Of a stretch of 64,000 nucleotides of DNA, positions 8,393 through 16,192 are shown one piece after another. A model generated the notes under the pieces. The model had not been told where the DNA came from, made no database searches, and was given only the letters and a program-made list of their open reading frames with translations. Source of the stretch: Alsobacter sp046349155 (GTDB lineage Bacteria > Pseudomonadota > Alphaproteobacteria > Rhizobiales > Beijerinckiaceae); contig JAXMCW010000003.1 in assembly GCA_046349155.1 (NCBI GenBank), positions 682,001 through 746,000 on the forward strand, written 5' to 3'. The stretch's first letter is position 1. The number at the start of each line of letters is the position of its first letter. The position numbers and the translations under genes were made by a program.

Positions 8393-9259
8393 TTACGAAG
8401 TCGTGTCGCGGAGCCGGACGAGCCCCTCCTGCGCGACGGAGGCGATGAGGTCGCCGGCCCGGCTGAAGATGGAGCCGCGGGCAAAGCCGCGCGCGCCCCC
8501 CGAGGAGGGACTGTCCTGGGCGTAGAGCAGCCACTCGTCGGCCCGGAACGGGCGGTGGAACCACAAGGCGTGGTCCAGGCTCGCGGCCTGGATGCTCGGT
8601 TCGAAGACGCTGCGGCCATGCGCGATGAGCGTGCTGTCGAGCAGCGTCATGTCCGAGGCGTAGGCCAGCACGCATTGGTGGATGGCGGGATCGTCCGGCA
8701 GGCGGCCGGTCGCGCGGATCCAGACGTGGAAGACCGGCGGCTTGGGCTCGCGCGTGAACCAGCGCTCATATTGCACCGGGCGCAGCTCGATGGGGCGCTC
8801 CTGCTCGAAGTAGCGCCGCACGGCGGAGGGCAGCAGCGGCATCATCTTCTCGCGGATGGCGCTTTCCGGCGGCAGCTCCTCCGGCTTCGGCACGTCCGGC
8901 ATGGGCATGCCGTGGGCGAGCCCGGGCTCGTCCTTTTGGAACGAGGCGGACAGGATGAAGATGGCGTGGCCGTGCTGGATCGCCTTGACGCGGCGGGTGG
9001 AGAAGCTGCCGCCGTCGCGCACGCGCTCCACGTCGTAGATGATCGGGACCGCGGGGTCGCCGGGGCGCAGAAAATAGGCGTGGAGCGAATGGGGGGCCCG
9101 TCCCTCCACCGTGCGGCAGGCGGCGACGAGAGCCTGGCCGATCACCTGCCCGCCGAACACGCGCTGCCAGCTCGATTGCGGACTGCGGCCGCGGAACAGG
9201 TTTTCCTCGAGCACCTCGAGGTCGAGCAGGGAAACGAGGGCGTCGACGGCGCCTGGCAT
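8393..9259 (-). CDS. tesB: Acyl-CoA thioesterase II
   Basis: Hydrolyses acyl-CoA to free fatty acid and CoA in the cytoplasm; 288 residues, the usual TesB length. It is a double hot-dog protein: the first half has QRVFGGQVIGQALVAA and LHAYFLRPGD, with GGSFSTRRVKA, and the second has CVLAYASDMTLLDS, LDHALWFHRPFRADEW, ARGFARGSIF and VAQEGLVR. The ATG at 9259 gives the standard N-terminus. It stands alone between glnK and the divergent UbiH-family gene. Its physiological substrate is not evident from context. Confidence 0.93.
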   Translation of the reverse strand: MPGAVDALVSLLDLEVLEENLFRGRSPQSSWQRVFGGQVIGQALVAACRTVEGRAPHSLHAYFLRPGDPAVPIIYDVERVRDGGSFSTRRVKAIQHGHAIFILSASFQKDEPGLAHGMPMPDVPKPEELPPESAIREKMMPLLPSAVRRYFEQERPIELRPVQYERWFTREPKPPVFHVWIRATGRLPDDPAIHQCVLAYASDMTLLDSTLIAHGRSVFEPSIQAASLDHALWFHRPFRADEWLLYAQDSPSSGGARGFARGSIFSRAGDLIASVAQEGLVRLRDTTS

Positions 9260-9443
9260 GGGCTTCCTCCGTGGAGTCCCTCCTTATCGCATTGCCGAAG
9301 GCGGCCGCGCCAGCCATCCGCGAGCGGGTCCGCCGCGCGCGCAGCCCCCTTGGTCGCAGGCCCGTCGCGAAATGCCCGATTTCCCCGTCTCCCGGCATGT
9401 TCTAGAACCGGGCGACAGCGAAGGCGCGGAACAGGAGGGCGAC

Positions 9444-10676
9444 GTGGCGAGCCCGGAGCGGATGGCGCGGATGGACGTGGCGGTGGTGGGCGGCGGCGTC
9501 GCCGGCCTCGGCGCGGCCCTGGCCCTGAAGAGCGCGCTCGGCGGGCGCCTGCGCGTCGCCCTGTGCGACGCAGCCCTCGCCGGTCCGGTGCGCGAGGACG
9601 GCAGGGCCTTCGCCCTCGCCGCCGGCCCCCGGCGCATGCTGGAGGCGCTCGGCGCCTGGGCCGGGTGCGCCGGCACGGCCGAGCCCATCCGCGACATGGT
9701 GATCACCGACAGCCGGGTGAGCGACCCTGTGCGACCGGTCTTCCTCACCTTCGACGGCGAGGTGGAGCCCGGCGAGCCCTTCGCCCACATGGTCGAGCAC
9801 GGCGCGCTGCTTCGCTCGCTGACCGAACGCGTGCGTTCGTCAGGCGTCGTGCTCGTCCCGCAGGCGGTCGTCGCCCGGGAGAGCGACGCGGAGGAGGCCC
9901 GGCTGACGCTGGCCGACGGCACCATCCTCCCGGCCGCTTTGGTGGTGGCCTGCGACGGCGCCCGCTCGCCGCTGCGCGAGGGGGCGGGCATCGACACGGT
10001 GTCGTGGTCCTACCGCCAGTCCGGCATCGTCGCCACCATCGGCCACGAGCGCGATCACGAGGGTCGCGCGGAAGAACATTTCCTGCCCTCAGGCCCCTTC
10101 GCGATCCTGCCGCTGCGGGGGCGGGCCTCCTCGATCGTGTGGAGCGAGCGCAGCGAGGCCGTCCCCGCGCTGCTCGCCCTCGACGACGCCGACCTCATGG
10201 CCGAGATCGAACGCCGCTTCGGCCTGAAGCTCGGCAAGCTGACGCTCCTGTCGCGGCCGCAGGCCTATCCGCTCTCCTTCGCGGTGGCGCGGCGCTTCGC
10301 CGGGCCGCGGCTCGCCCTGGTGGGGGACGCCGCCCACGTCATCCATCCCATCGCCGGCCAGGGCCTCAATATGGGGATGCGGGACGTCGCGGCTTTGGCC
10401 GACGCCGCGGCCGACGCCGCGGCGCTCGGCCTCGATCCCGGCGCGCCCGACGTGCTGGAGACCTACCAGCGCGAGCGCCGCTTCGACACCGTGCTGATGG
10501 GCGTCGTGACGGACGGGCTGAACCGGCTCTTCTCGAACGACTGGACGCCTGCGCGGATTGTGCGCGACGCCGGCCTCGGCGTGGTGGACCGTCTTCCCGG
10601 GCTCAAGCGCCTCTTCATCCGCGAGGCGGCCGGACTGGCGCGCCGCCCGCGGCTCTTCGCCGGCGAGAGCCTATAG
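9444..10676 (+). CDS. UbiH/UbiF/Coq6-family FAD monooxygenase
   Basis: A 410-residue FAD-dependent ring hydroxylase, probably of ubiquinone biosynthesis. The N-terminal dinucleotide fold is DVAVVGGGVAGLGAALAL. A mid-protein CDGARSPLRE matches the family's DG motif. The second FAD motif is LALVGDAAHVIHPIAGQGLN with GMRDV, diagnostic for UbiH-type enzymes. I chose the GTG at 9444 because AGGAGG (9433-9438) lies 5 bases upstream. An ATG at 9462 is the main alternative, and the upstream ATG at 9372 adds a non-homologous leader. Which ring position it hydroxylates cannot be told without the other ubi genes. Its stop touches the stop of the convergent small gene. Confidence 0.87.
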   Translation: MASPERMARMDVAVVGGGVAGLGAALALKSALGGRLRVALCDAALAGPVREDGRAFALAAGPRRMLEALGAWAGCAGTAEPIRDMVITDSRVSDPVRPVFLTFDGEVEPGEPFAHMVEHGALLRSLTERVRSSGVVLVPQAVVARESDAEEARLTLADGTILPAALVVACDGARSPLREGAGIDTVSWSYRQSGIVATIGHERDHEGRAEEHFLPSGPFAILPLRGRASSIVWSERSEAVPALLALDDADLMAEIERRFGLKLGKLTLLSRPQAYPLSFAVARRFAGPRLALVGDAAHVIHPIAGQGLNMGMRDVAALADAAADAAALGLDPGAPDVLETYQRERRFDTVLMGVVTDGLNRLFSNDWTPARIVRDAGLGVVDRLPGLKRLFIREAAGLARRPRLFAGESL

Positions 10677-10976
10677 GCGCGCGGCCGACGGGACGTCCGG
10701 CGACGACGCCTGCGCCGGGGCGGGCGAGCCGGCCGACCGGTAGAGCGCCTCCACCTGCGCCATGTAGGCGGCGATGCTGCGGGGCACGTCGCGCCTTCGA
10801 TACTGGAAGAACCATTTCGCCGCCTCGGTTCGCGCCCAGGCCGCGTCCTGGCCGGCCGCGCGGCGGCGGCCCCCGTCCCCGTCGATCCGGGCGACGTGCT
10901 CCAGCAGAAGCCGCGCTGCGGCCTCCGGGGGAGCGATGCCGGACATCCCGGCGATGCGTTCGAACAGCCTCTGCAT
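10671..10976 (-). CDS. Small protein of unknown function
   Basis: An open frame of 101 residues (MQRLFERIAG...) that I do not recognise. It looks soluble and helical, with Arg/Ala-rich segments, an aromatic patch AAKWFFQYRRRDVP, and a low-complexity Ser/Pro/Ala tail. The ATG at 10976 has a weak AGGGA 8 bases upstream; an ATG at 11075 would add 33 residues but lacks a ribosome site. The stop codon overlaps the end of the convergent UbiH-family gene by a few bases. It could be a real lineage-specific gene; the coding call is moderate. Confidence 0.5.
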   Translation of the reverse strand: MQRLFERIAGMSGIAPPEAAARLLLEHVARIDGDGGRRRAAGQDAAWARTEAAKWFFQYRRRDVPRSIAAYMAQVEALYRSAGSPAPAQASSPDVPSAARL

Positions 10977-11178
10977 GGCCCGTTTCCCTATGGGGGATGC
11001 GCCCGCCCAGTCCGACCGCCGCAGGGGGAGCGGCGGTCGGAGCCATGGAGTCCTGGAGCCACGGGCGGACGCCATCGCAAGCGGGGCGGGTGCGAGGGAC
11101 GACCTCCCGCTCGCGCAGACTGAATAACAGACAGCAGTTGCTAAATGGTAATTCCGAAGAAGACCGCAGGCAAGCCGC

Positions 11179-11397
11179 TCAGTCCCCGAGCGCGCGGGCT
11201 TCCTCGGGCAGCATGATCGGGATCCCGTCCCGGATCGGATAGGCGAGGCGCGCCGAGCGGCTCACGAGTTCCTGGCGCGCGGCGTCATAGTCGAGCGGAC
11301 CCCGGGTCAGCGGGCAGACCAGAATTTCCAGGAGCTTGGGATCAATGCGGGTGGCCCCCGCCGGATCGGCCGCCGCGGCCGGCTTCTCGTCGCTCAT
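11179..11397 (-). CDS. Trm112/UPF0434-family protein
   Basis: A 72-residue protein of the YcaR/UPF0434 family, related to Trm112, the small activator of tRNA and protein methyltransferases. The family core is visible: DPKLLEILVCPLTRGPLDYD, then ELVSRSARLAYPIRDGIPIMLPEEAR. The usual second pair of zinc cysteines is absent; only one Cys remains, as in many bacterial members. I chose the ATG at 11397 because GGAGGA precedes it; the longer form from 11448 adds an Arg-rich leader. It is last in a minus-strand group with the LON-domain and thioredoxin-TPR genes. Its partner enzyme is unknown. Confidence 0.85.
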   Translation of the reverse strand: MSDEKPAAAADPAGATRIDPKLLEILVCPLTRGPLDYDAARQELVSRSARLAYPIRDGIPIMLPEEARALGD

Positions 11398-11422
11398 CGC
11401 CCGGGTCCTCCCGCCTTTCGCC

Positions 11423-12091
11423 TCATTGCAGCGCGTCCGACCCGTCATCGCCGCGGGCGAGGTCCATCTCGGTGATCGCGATCAGGATCTCGGCGCGGCT
11501 CTTCAGGTCCGGCGCCTCCAGGAGCGCCTGCTTCTCGCGCGACGCGAAGGGGCTCATCATGCTCAGCGCGTTGACGAGCGCCTCGTTGGACGCCTCGTGG
11601 ATGCCCTTCCAGTCGATCTTCAGGTCGTTGGCCTCCAGGAAGGCCTTGAGCGTGCGGATTACGCCGTCGCGATCCACCGCGTCCTCGCCAGCGCGCGGCT
11701 CGAAGTCGTGCGGATAGGCGGCGAAATCGACGCGGCACTGGCGATAGGGCGTGGTCGCCGGCATTTCCTCGACGAGCCGGAAGCGGGCGATCCCGGTGAG
11801 CGTGATCAGGTAGCGCCCGTCGCCGGTCTCGGCGAGCTGCGTGATCCGTCCGGCGCAACCCACGCCCATCAGCCGCGGCGCCTTCTGGCCGGGCACCGGC
11901 TCCCCCTCGGGCTGGATCATGCCGACGATGCGCTGGCCGCGCAGAGCGTCGTCGACCATGGCGACATAGCGCGGCTCGAAGATGTTCAGCGGCATGTCCC
12001 CGCGCGGCAGGAGCAGCGCCCCCGGCAGGGGGAAGACGGGAATCACCGCCGGCAGGTCGCCGGGCCCGCTATAGGTCACGTTCGAGCTCAT
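11423..12091 (-). CDS. LON substrate-binding-domain protein (no protease)
   Basis: A 222-residue protein with only the N-terminal domain of Lon protease. Signature segments are LPAVIPVFPLPGALLLPRGDMPLNIFEPRY, MIQPEG, VGCAGRITQLAETGDGRYLITLTGIARF and the helical YPHDFEP...LKAFLEANDLKIDW region. The AAA+ and protease domains of true Lon are missing. The bacterial stand-alone family is widespread and of uncertain role, perhaps protein quality control. It lies 19 bases after the thioredoxin-TPR gene and 25 before the Trm112-like gene, so the three probably form one operon. The ATG at 12091 fits the domain start. Confidence 0.85.
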   Translation of the reverse strand: MSSNVTYSGPGDLPAVIPVFPLPGALLLPRGDMPLNIFEPRYVAMVDDALRGQRIVGMIQPEGEPVPGQKAPRLMGVGCAGRITQLAETGDGRYLITLTGIARFRLVEEMPATTPYRQCRVDFAAYPHDFEPRAGEDAVDRDGVIRTLKAFLEANDLKIDWKGIHEASNEALVNALSMMSPFASREKQALLEAPDLKSRAEILIAITEMDLARGDDGSDALQ

Positions 12092-12110
12092 GCGCGTGGA
12101 CCCCGCCGCG

Positions 12111-13025
12111 TCAGCGGTACAGTACGGCGGAGAGCTTGCGGCGGCCTGCGACGGAGTTCTCGTCCATGGGACCCCAGGCCTCGAAGAATTGCAGGAGCTG
12201 CTTGCGCGCCCCGTCATCGTTCCAGGTGCGGTCGCGCTTGACGATCTCGACGAGGTGGTCGGTCGCGGCCTCCCGCTGGCCGGCGGCGGCCAGCGCCAGC
12301 GCCAGGTCGAACCGGGCCTGGTGGTTGGCGGGCTGCTCGGCGACCGTCTTCTCGAGCTCGGCGAAGTCGCCCAGGGAGGCGGCCTGCTCCGCGAGCTCCA
12401 CCGCGGCCCTGGCGCCCGCCAGCAGCGGGTCCTCCGCCTTGTCGGCCGGCGCCATGGCGAGGAAGCTCTTCGCGCCCTCGACGTCGCCGAGGTCGACATG
12501 GATCTTGGCGAGCGCCGCGATGGCCTTGAGGTTCTCGGGCTCGTGCTGCAGCACCTCGGAATAGACGTCCGCCGCGGTCGCCACGTCGCCCTGCGCCTGG
12601 AACCCCTCGGCCTCCGCGATCAGCTCCGCCACGGGGCCGGGACCGACGGGCCCGGCGAGCTTCTCGATGAAGGCCTTCACCTGGCCCTCGGGCACCGCGC
12701 CCATGAAGCCGTCGACCGGCTGGCCGTTGCGGAAGGCGATCACGGCGGGAATGGACTGGATGCCGAGCTGGCCGGCGATCTGCGGATGCTCCTCGATGTT
12801 CATCTTGACGAGCTTCACCTTGCCGCCCGCCGCGTTGACGACCTTTTCCAGGACCGGCGTGAGCTGCTTGCAGGGGCCGCACCAGGGGGCCCAGAAATCG
12901 ACGAGCACGGGCCGCTTCTGGGATTCCGTGAGCACGTCCTGCCGGAAGGTGGCGGTCGTCGTGTCCGACACGTGGGATGCGGCGCCGGCCGCGCCATTGG
13001 TGAGTGCTTCGAACGCCATGTCCAT
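12111..13025 (-). CDS. cnoX: Thioredoxin-TPR co-chaperone (CnoX/YbbN family)
   Basis: A 304-residue protein with an N-terminal thioredoxin domain (about 22-125) and a C-terminal TPR region (about 140-300). The redox motif is WCGPC at 48-52 in DFWAPWCGPCKQ, and the cis-proline lies in IQSIPAVIAF. In E. coli, CnoX (YbbN) protects substrates from chlorine stress and hands them to GroEL or DnaK. That protein has lost one redox Cys, whereas this one keeps both, so it should still act as a reductase, as described for the alphaproteobacterial relative in Caulobacter. It is the first gene of the group with the LON-domain and Trm112-like genes. Confidence 0.87.
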   Translation of the reverse strand: MDMAFEALTNGAAGAASHVSDTTTATFRQDVLTESQKRPVLVDFWAPWCGPCKQLTPVLEKVVNAAGGKVKLVKMNIEEHPQIAGQLGIQSIPAVIAFRNGQPVDGFMGAVPEGQVKAFIEKLAGPVGPGPVAELIAEAEGFQAQGDVATAADVYSEVLQHEPENLKAIAALAKIHVDLGDVEGAKSFLAMAPADKAEDPLLAGARAAVELAEQAASLGDFAELEKTVAEQPANHQARFDLALALAAAGQREAATDHLVEIVKRDRTWNDDGARKQLLQFFEAWGPMDENSVAGRRKLSAVLYR

Positions 13026-13216
13026 CTTTCTCCCCGGGCTGCGGACCTCCGCAGGACCGTCGCTTGCGACCGCGGGGTACGATCGGGCCCGAGCCGTGAG
13101 GCTAGTGCAAATCGCGCCGCGGGGCAGTGAAAAAAGCCGACGGGCTGGAGCCTTGCAGCCCTGCGCCCGCCTGTCGTTCGTTAGATGGGGCGTCGGGCCT
13201 CCCGTGGCAACGCGCC

Positions 13217-13738
13217 TCAGGAGGCGACCTCCGTCCCATCCGGCGCATGGAGGGGCACCACGACAGGCTCGTGACCCGTCGATCGCAGGAAGGCGAGGAG
13301 CCCGTCGCGCGAGACGCCCGTCGTCATCGTGTTGACGAGAGGATGCACGTTGATGCGCTCGTGCTCCAGCAACCGCTGGTCGAGCACCACGGTCACCCGG
13401 CCCGTCGTGTCGTTGATGGCGGCGAAGGGCGTCACGGAGCCCGCCGCCACGCCGAGCACCTCCATCAGCAGGTCGGCGGAGCCGAAGGACACGCGCCCGG
13501 AGCCTCCGATCAGCTCATGCACCTTCTTCAAGTCGATCCGAGTGTCCTCGACCGCGGAGATCAGGAAGAGCCGACTCTTCTTGTCCTTGACGAAGAGGTT
13601 CTTGACGTGCGCTCCCGGCAGGACGCCGCGCAGCCGCTTGGATTCCTCCACCGTGAACACCGCGGGGTGATGCTGCGTCTCGTGGGCGACGCCGAGGGCG
13701 TCGAGGGTGGCGAAGAGGTCGTCCGGGGTGAGCGGCAT
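13217..13738 (-). CDS. Prolyl-tRNA editing protein (YbaK/ProX superfamily)
   Basis: A 173-residue free-standing trans-editing domain that clears mischarged tRNA, most likely Ala-tRNA-Pro (ProXp-ala group). Visible features are the opening LFATLDALGVAHETQHHPAVFTVEES, the conserved lysine segment HVKNLFVKDKKSRLFL, and VSFGSADLLMEVLGVAAGSVTPFAAIND. The fold and length match the family. I chose the ATG at 13738; the longer frame from 13792 adds an Arg-rich leader without homology. The gene is monocistronic and lies tail-away from the tRNA-Gly gene. Substrate identity is inferred from family resemblance. Confidence 0.87.
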   Translation of the reverse strand: MPLTPDDLFATLDALGVAHETQHHPAVFTVEESKRLRGVLPGAHVKNLFVKDKKSRLFLISAVEDTRIDLKKVHELIGGSGRVSFGSADLLMEVLGVAAGSVTPFAAINDTTGRVTVVLDQRLLEHERINVHPLVNTMTTGVSRDGLLAFLRSTGHEPVVVPLHAPDGTEVAS

Positions 13739-13833
13739 CGGCGGGTCCCTGCTGGCGGCGCGCCGTTCTAGCCAGCTTCGCCGGCGCTGCAAAGTCGGCG
13801 GAGCGCCTCCCCGCCCAGGGGGAGAGAAGGGTG

Positions 13834-13862
13834 TTGCATCGGGCGTGGAAGTGCGGCATAGA
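13834..13862 (+). promoter_or_regulatory. Sigma-70-like promoter for tRNA-Gly
   Basis: TTGCAT, 17 bases, CATAGA, about 42 bases before the tRNA. The -35 is good and the -10 is weak. Confidence 0.4.
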
Positions 13863-13903
13863 GTGCGCCGCGCCGCCGGCTCTGGCCGTCGGGGCCTGCG
13901 GAT

Positions 13904-13978
13904 GCGGGAGTAGCTCAGGGGTAGAGCACAACCTTGCCAAGGTTGGGGTCGAGGGTTCGAATCCCTTCTCCCGCTCCA
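13904..13978 (+). tRNA. tRNA-Gly (GCC)
   Basis: A 75-base cloverleaf including encoded CCA. The acceptor stem is GCGGGAG/CTCCCGC and the D-arm TAGCTCAGGGGTAGAGC. The anticodon stem is CAACC/GGTTG with loop TTGCCAA, so the anticodon is GCC. The T-arm contains GGTTCGAATCC. It reads GGC and GGU glycine codons. It stands alone, followed by a hairpin at 14039. Confidence 0.97.
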
Positions 13979-14038
13979 AGTTCTCCAGAACTTGGCCGCC
14001 CTCGACAGTGCCGAAGCCTACATTGCTGATTGCGATCC

Positions 14039-14061
14039 AAGGGCCGCCTCGCGCGGCCCTT
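14039..14061 (+). terminator. Hairpin after tRNA-Gly
   Basis: Perfect 9-bp stem AAGGGCCGC/GCGGCCCTT with a 5-base loop, about 60 bases after the tRNA. There is no real T-run. It probably terminates the tRNA transcript. Confidence 0.5.
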
Positions 14062-14174
14062 CGCGTGTCCGCGATCCCCGCCTACCGGCCTCGTCGCCGC
14101 GGGGCCGCCGAGCCCGGATGAAGGCAGCGCGATTCGCTGCGACTCGCATGGTTTCCGGATTGTCAAGCCCTCGC

Positions 14175-14204
14175 TTTCAATTTTCTCGGGTGCGGTGCTA
14201 GAAT
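14175..14204 (+). promoter_or_regulatory. Possible promoter of cfa
   Basis: TTTCAA, 18 bases, TAGAAT, in a locally AT-rich stretch 43 bases before the cfa start. The match to a sigma-70-type promoter is fair. Confidence 0.35.
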
Positions 14205-14246
14205 TTTCGGCAATCCCCCACCGGAGTGTTGAAAGGCGGCACCCTC

Positions 14247-15485
14247 ATGCGGCTCCTCGACCCCGTTCTCTCCGCGCGCATCAAGACGGGAACCCTCCAC
14301 GTCGTCGACTGGCGCGGGCATCGCGCAACCTACGGTTCAGGAGCGCCGGACGTCACGGTGCGGCTGCACGACCGCGCCACAGGCATCCGGCTGCTGGTCG
14401 ATCCCGAGCTCGCCGCCGGCGAGGCCTTCATGGACGGCACGCTCACGATCGAGCAGGGCGACATCTACGACCTGCTCGACCTCGTGCTCGCCAATTCCGG
14501 CTGGCGCTATCCGGACTTTCCGTCGCGGGTCGGCGCACGCCTGCGTAAGCTCGGCCGCCGGCTGGCGCAGTACAATCCCGCCCACCGCGCCAGGCGCAAC
14601 GTGGCGCACCACTACGACCTGTCGGACGAGCTCTACGACCTCTTCCTCGACGCCGACCGGCAATATTCCTGCGCCTATTTCCTCAGCCCGGACGACACGA
14701 TCGAGACCGCGCAGGCCCAGAAGAAGCGCCACATCGCGGCCAAGCTCCTGCTCGAGCCGGGCCAAAAGGTGCTCGACATCGGCTCGGGATGGGGCGGTCT
14801 CGCGCTTTACCTCAACGAGGTGGCGGGCGTCGAGGTGACCGGCCTCACGCTCTCCGAGGAGCAGCACCGGACCTCGCGCGAGCGGGCTGCCGCGGCCGGG
14901 CGCGCCGACCGGGTCCGCTTCCTGCTGCAGGACTACCGCACGGCCGAGGGACGCTTCGACCGCATCGTCTCGGTCGGCATGTTCGAGCATGTGGGCGTCA
15001 ATCACTTCGACGAGTATTTCGAGACGATCGCGCGTTTGCTGGCCGATGACGGGGTCGCGCTGGTCCATGCGATCGGCCGCGCCGACGGGCCGGGCACGAC
15101 CAATCCCTGGATCCAGCGCCACATCTTCCCCGGAGGCTATTCGCCGGCCTTGTCCGAGGTGCTGCCCTGCATCGAACGGGCGGGGCTGCACGTGACGGAC
15201 ATCGAGATCCTGCGGCTGCACTATGCCGAGACGCTGAAACGATGGCGGCAGCGCTTCAAGGCGAATCGCGAGCGCATCGCGGGGCTCTACGACGAGCGGT
15301 TCTGCCGTATGTGGGAGTTCTACCTCGCCGGCAGCGAGGCGACGTTCCGCCACAGCGGCCACATGGTCTTCCAGATCCAGCTCGCCAGGACGATCGACAC
15401 GGTCCCGCTCACCCGGGACTATATCGGCCGCTTCGAGGCCGAGCACCCGCTCGAGGCCACGCTCCCCCGGCAGGCCGCCGAGTAG
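14247..15485 (+). CDS. cfa: Cyclopropane-fatty-acyl-phospholipid synthase
   Basis: SAM-dependent methyltransferase of 412 residues that adds a methylene bridge to unsaturated phospholipid acyl chains, a stress-hardening membrane change. The N-terminal lipid-binding part (about 1-100) has GEAFMDGTLTIEQGDIYDLLDL. The catalytic part has NVAHHYDLSDELYDLFLD, the SAM site VLDIGSGWGGLALYL, VSVGMFEHVG, HIFPGGYSP and FCRMWEFYLAGSEATFR. I chose the ATG at 14247 with AAAGGCGG upstream; a GTG at 14226 adds 7 residues. It is monocistronic with its own likely promoter. Other mycolic-acid-type methyltransferases share these motifs, but the bacterial Cfa layout fits best. Confidence 0.93.
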   Translation: MRLLDPVLSARIKTGTLHVVDWRGHRATYGSGAPDVTVRLHDRATGIRLLVDPELAAGEAFMDGTLTIEQGDIYDLLDLVLANSGWRYPDFPSRVGARLRKLGRRLAQYNPAHRARRNVAHHYDLSDELYDLFLDADRQYSCAYFLSPDDTIETAQAQKKRHIAAKLLLEPGQKVLDIGSGWGGLALYLNEVAGVEVTGLTLSEEQHRTSRERAAAAGRADRVRFLLQDYRTAEGRFDRIVSVGMFEHVGVNHFDEYFETIARLLADDGVALVHAIGRADGPGTTNPWIQRHIFPGGYSPALSEVLPCIERAGLHVTDIEILRLHYAETLKRWRQRFKANRERIAGLYDERFCRMWEFYLAGSEATFRHSGHMVFQIQLARTIDTVPLTRDYIGRFEAEHPLEATLPRQAAE

Positions 15486-15585
15486 AGGCCCGGCCGCACG
15501 GCGAGGCACCGAGCGGCTCCTTGTCGAGAACCGACCTCGCCGCTCCGCGTTGTGGCGCACTTAGTGTCCATGACGGAGAGCGACC

Positions 15586-16104
15586 ATGACGTCCTTCAAG
15601 ACGATTCTTCTCGCGGCCGGCCTCGCCGCCGCCCTCCCTGCCGCGGCCATGGCCCAGTCGGCCGGCGCCAGTGGCTCCGCTGCCGGTTCGGCCGCGGGCT
15701 CGGCGAGCGGCGGCGTATCGGCGTCCGGCGGCGTCAACGGCTCGGCCGCCGGCTCCCTCGGCGGCGTCGGTTCGGCCGCCGGGAGCGTCGGCGCGGGCAG
15801 CCTGAACGGCGGCGCCTCGGGCGCGGCCGGCGCGGGCCTCGGCTCCGCGAGCAACGCAGCACCGGCCCAGGGGACCGGAACGGTGCCCTCGGCGACCGCC
15901 GGGAACGGCCTGGCGGACGCCAACGCCTCGGCCCTGCGGTCGGGTGGCGGCGACCATGCCGAGACCCGGTACGGCTCGCCGGGCGGTTACGGCCCCTCCG
16001 CCGAGGAGAGCACGGGCAGCATCACGCGGAATTCGAGCTGCGCGGACGTGCGCGCCAATCCGCAGCTTTATTCCGCGAGCATCCTGGCCCAGTGCGGATT
16101 CTGA
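15586..16104 (+). CDS. Secreted Gly/Ser/Ala-rich protein of unknown function
   Basis: A 172-residue exported protein that I cannot assign. A clear signal peptide (MTSFKTILLAAGLAAALPAAAMAQ) is followed by a long low-complexity region (about 25-110) of Gly, Ser, Ala and Val in repeated GSAAGS-like units. A more ordered tail ends NSSCADVRANPQLYSASILAQCGF. The two cysteines of that tail (about residues 151 and 170) could form a disulfide. The low-complexity part is probably disordered. The gene is monocistronic and closed by a very strong hairpin at 16110. It is likely a periplasmic or surface protein. Confidence 0.7.
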   Translation: MTSFKTILLAAGLAAALPAAAMAQSAGASGSAAGSAAGSASGGVSASGGVNGSAAGSLGGVGSAAGSVGAGSLNGGASGAAGAGLGSASNAAPAQGTGTVPSATAGNGLADANASALRSGGGDHAETRYGSPGGYGPSAEESTGSITRNSSCADVRANPQLYSASILAQCGF

Positions 16105-16109
16105 CCCTC

Positions 16110-16142
16110 GGCCCGGCGGCGGGGCGTCCCCGCCGCCGGGCC
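16110..16142 (+). terminator. Very stable hairpin after the Gly/Ser-rich protein gene
   Basis: A perfect 15-bp GC stem (16110-16124 with 16128-16142) and a 3-base loop, 5 bases after the stop codon. It has no T-run. It is a strong structural transcript end and may also block read-through toward the ABC exporter gene. Confidence 0.7.
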
Positions 16143-16192
16143 ACAGCCTCCGGTCGATTGTGCCGCCGGTCCATGCCGGCTATGGATCGGCG

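Noticed and set aside
8555..11242. Long plus-strand frame opposite tesB and through the UbiH-family gene
   Set aside because: No family motifs and Arg/Ala/Gly-rich composition; the real genes here have clear motifs and ribosome sites.
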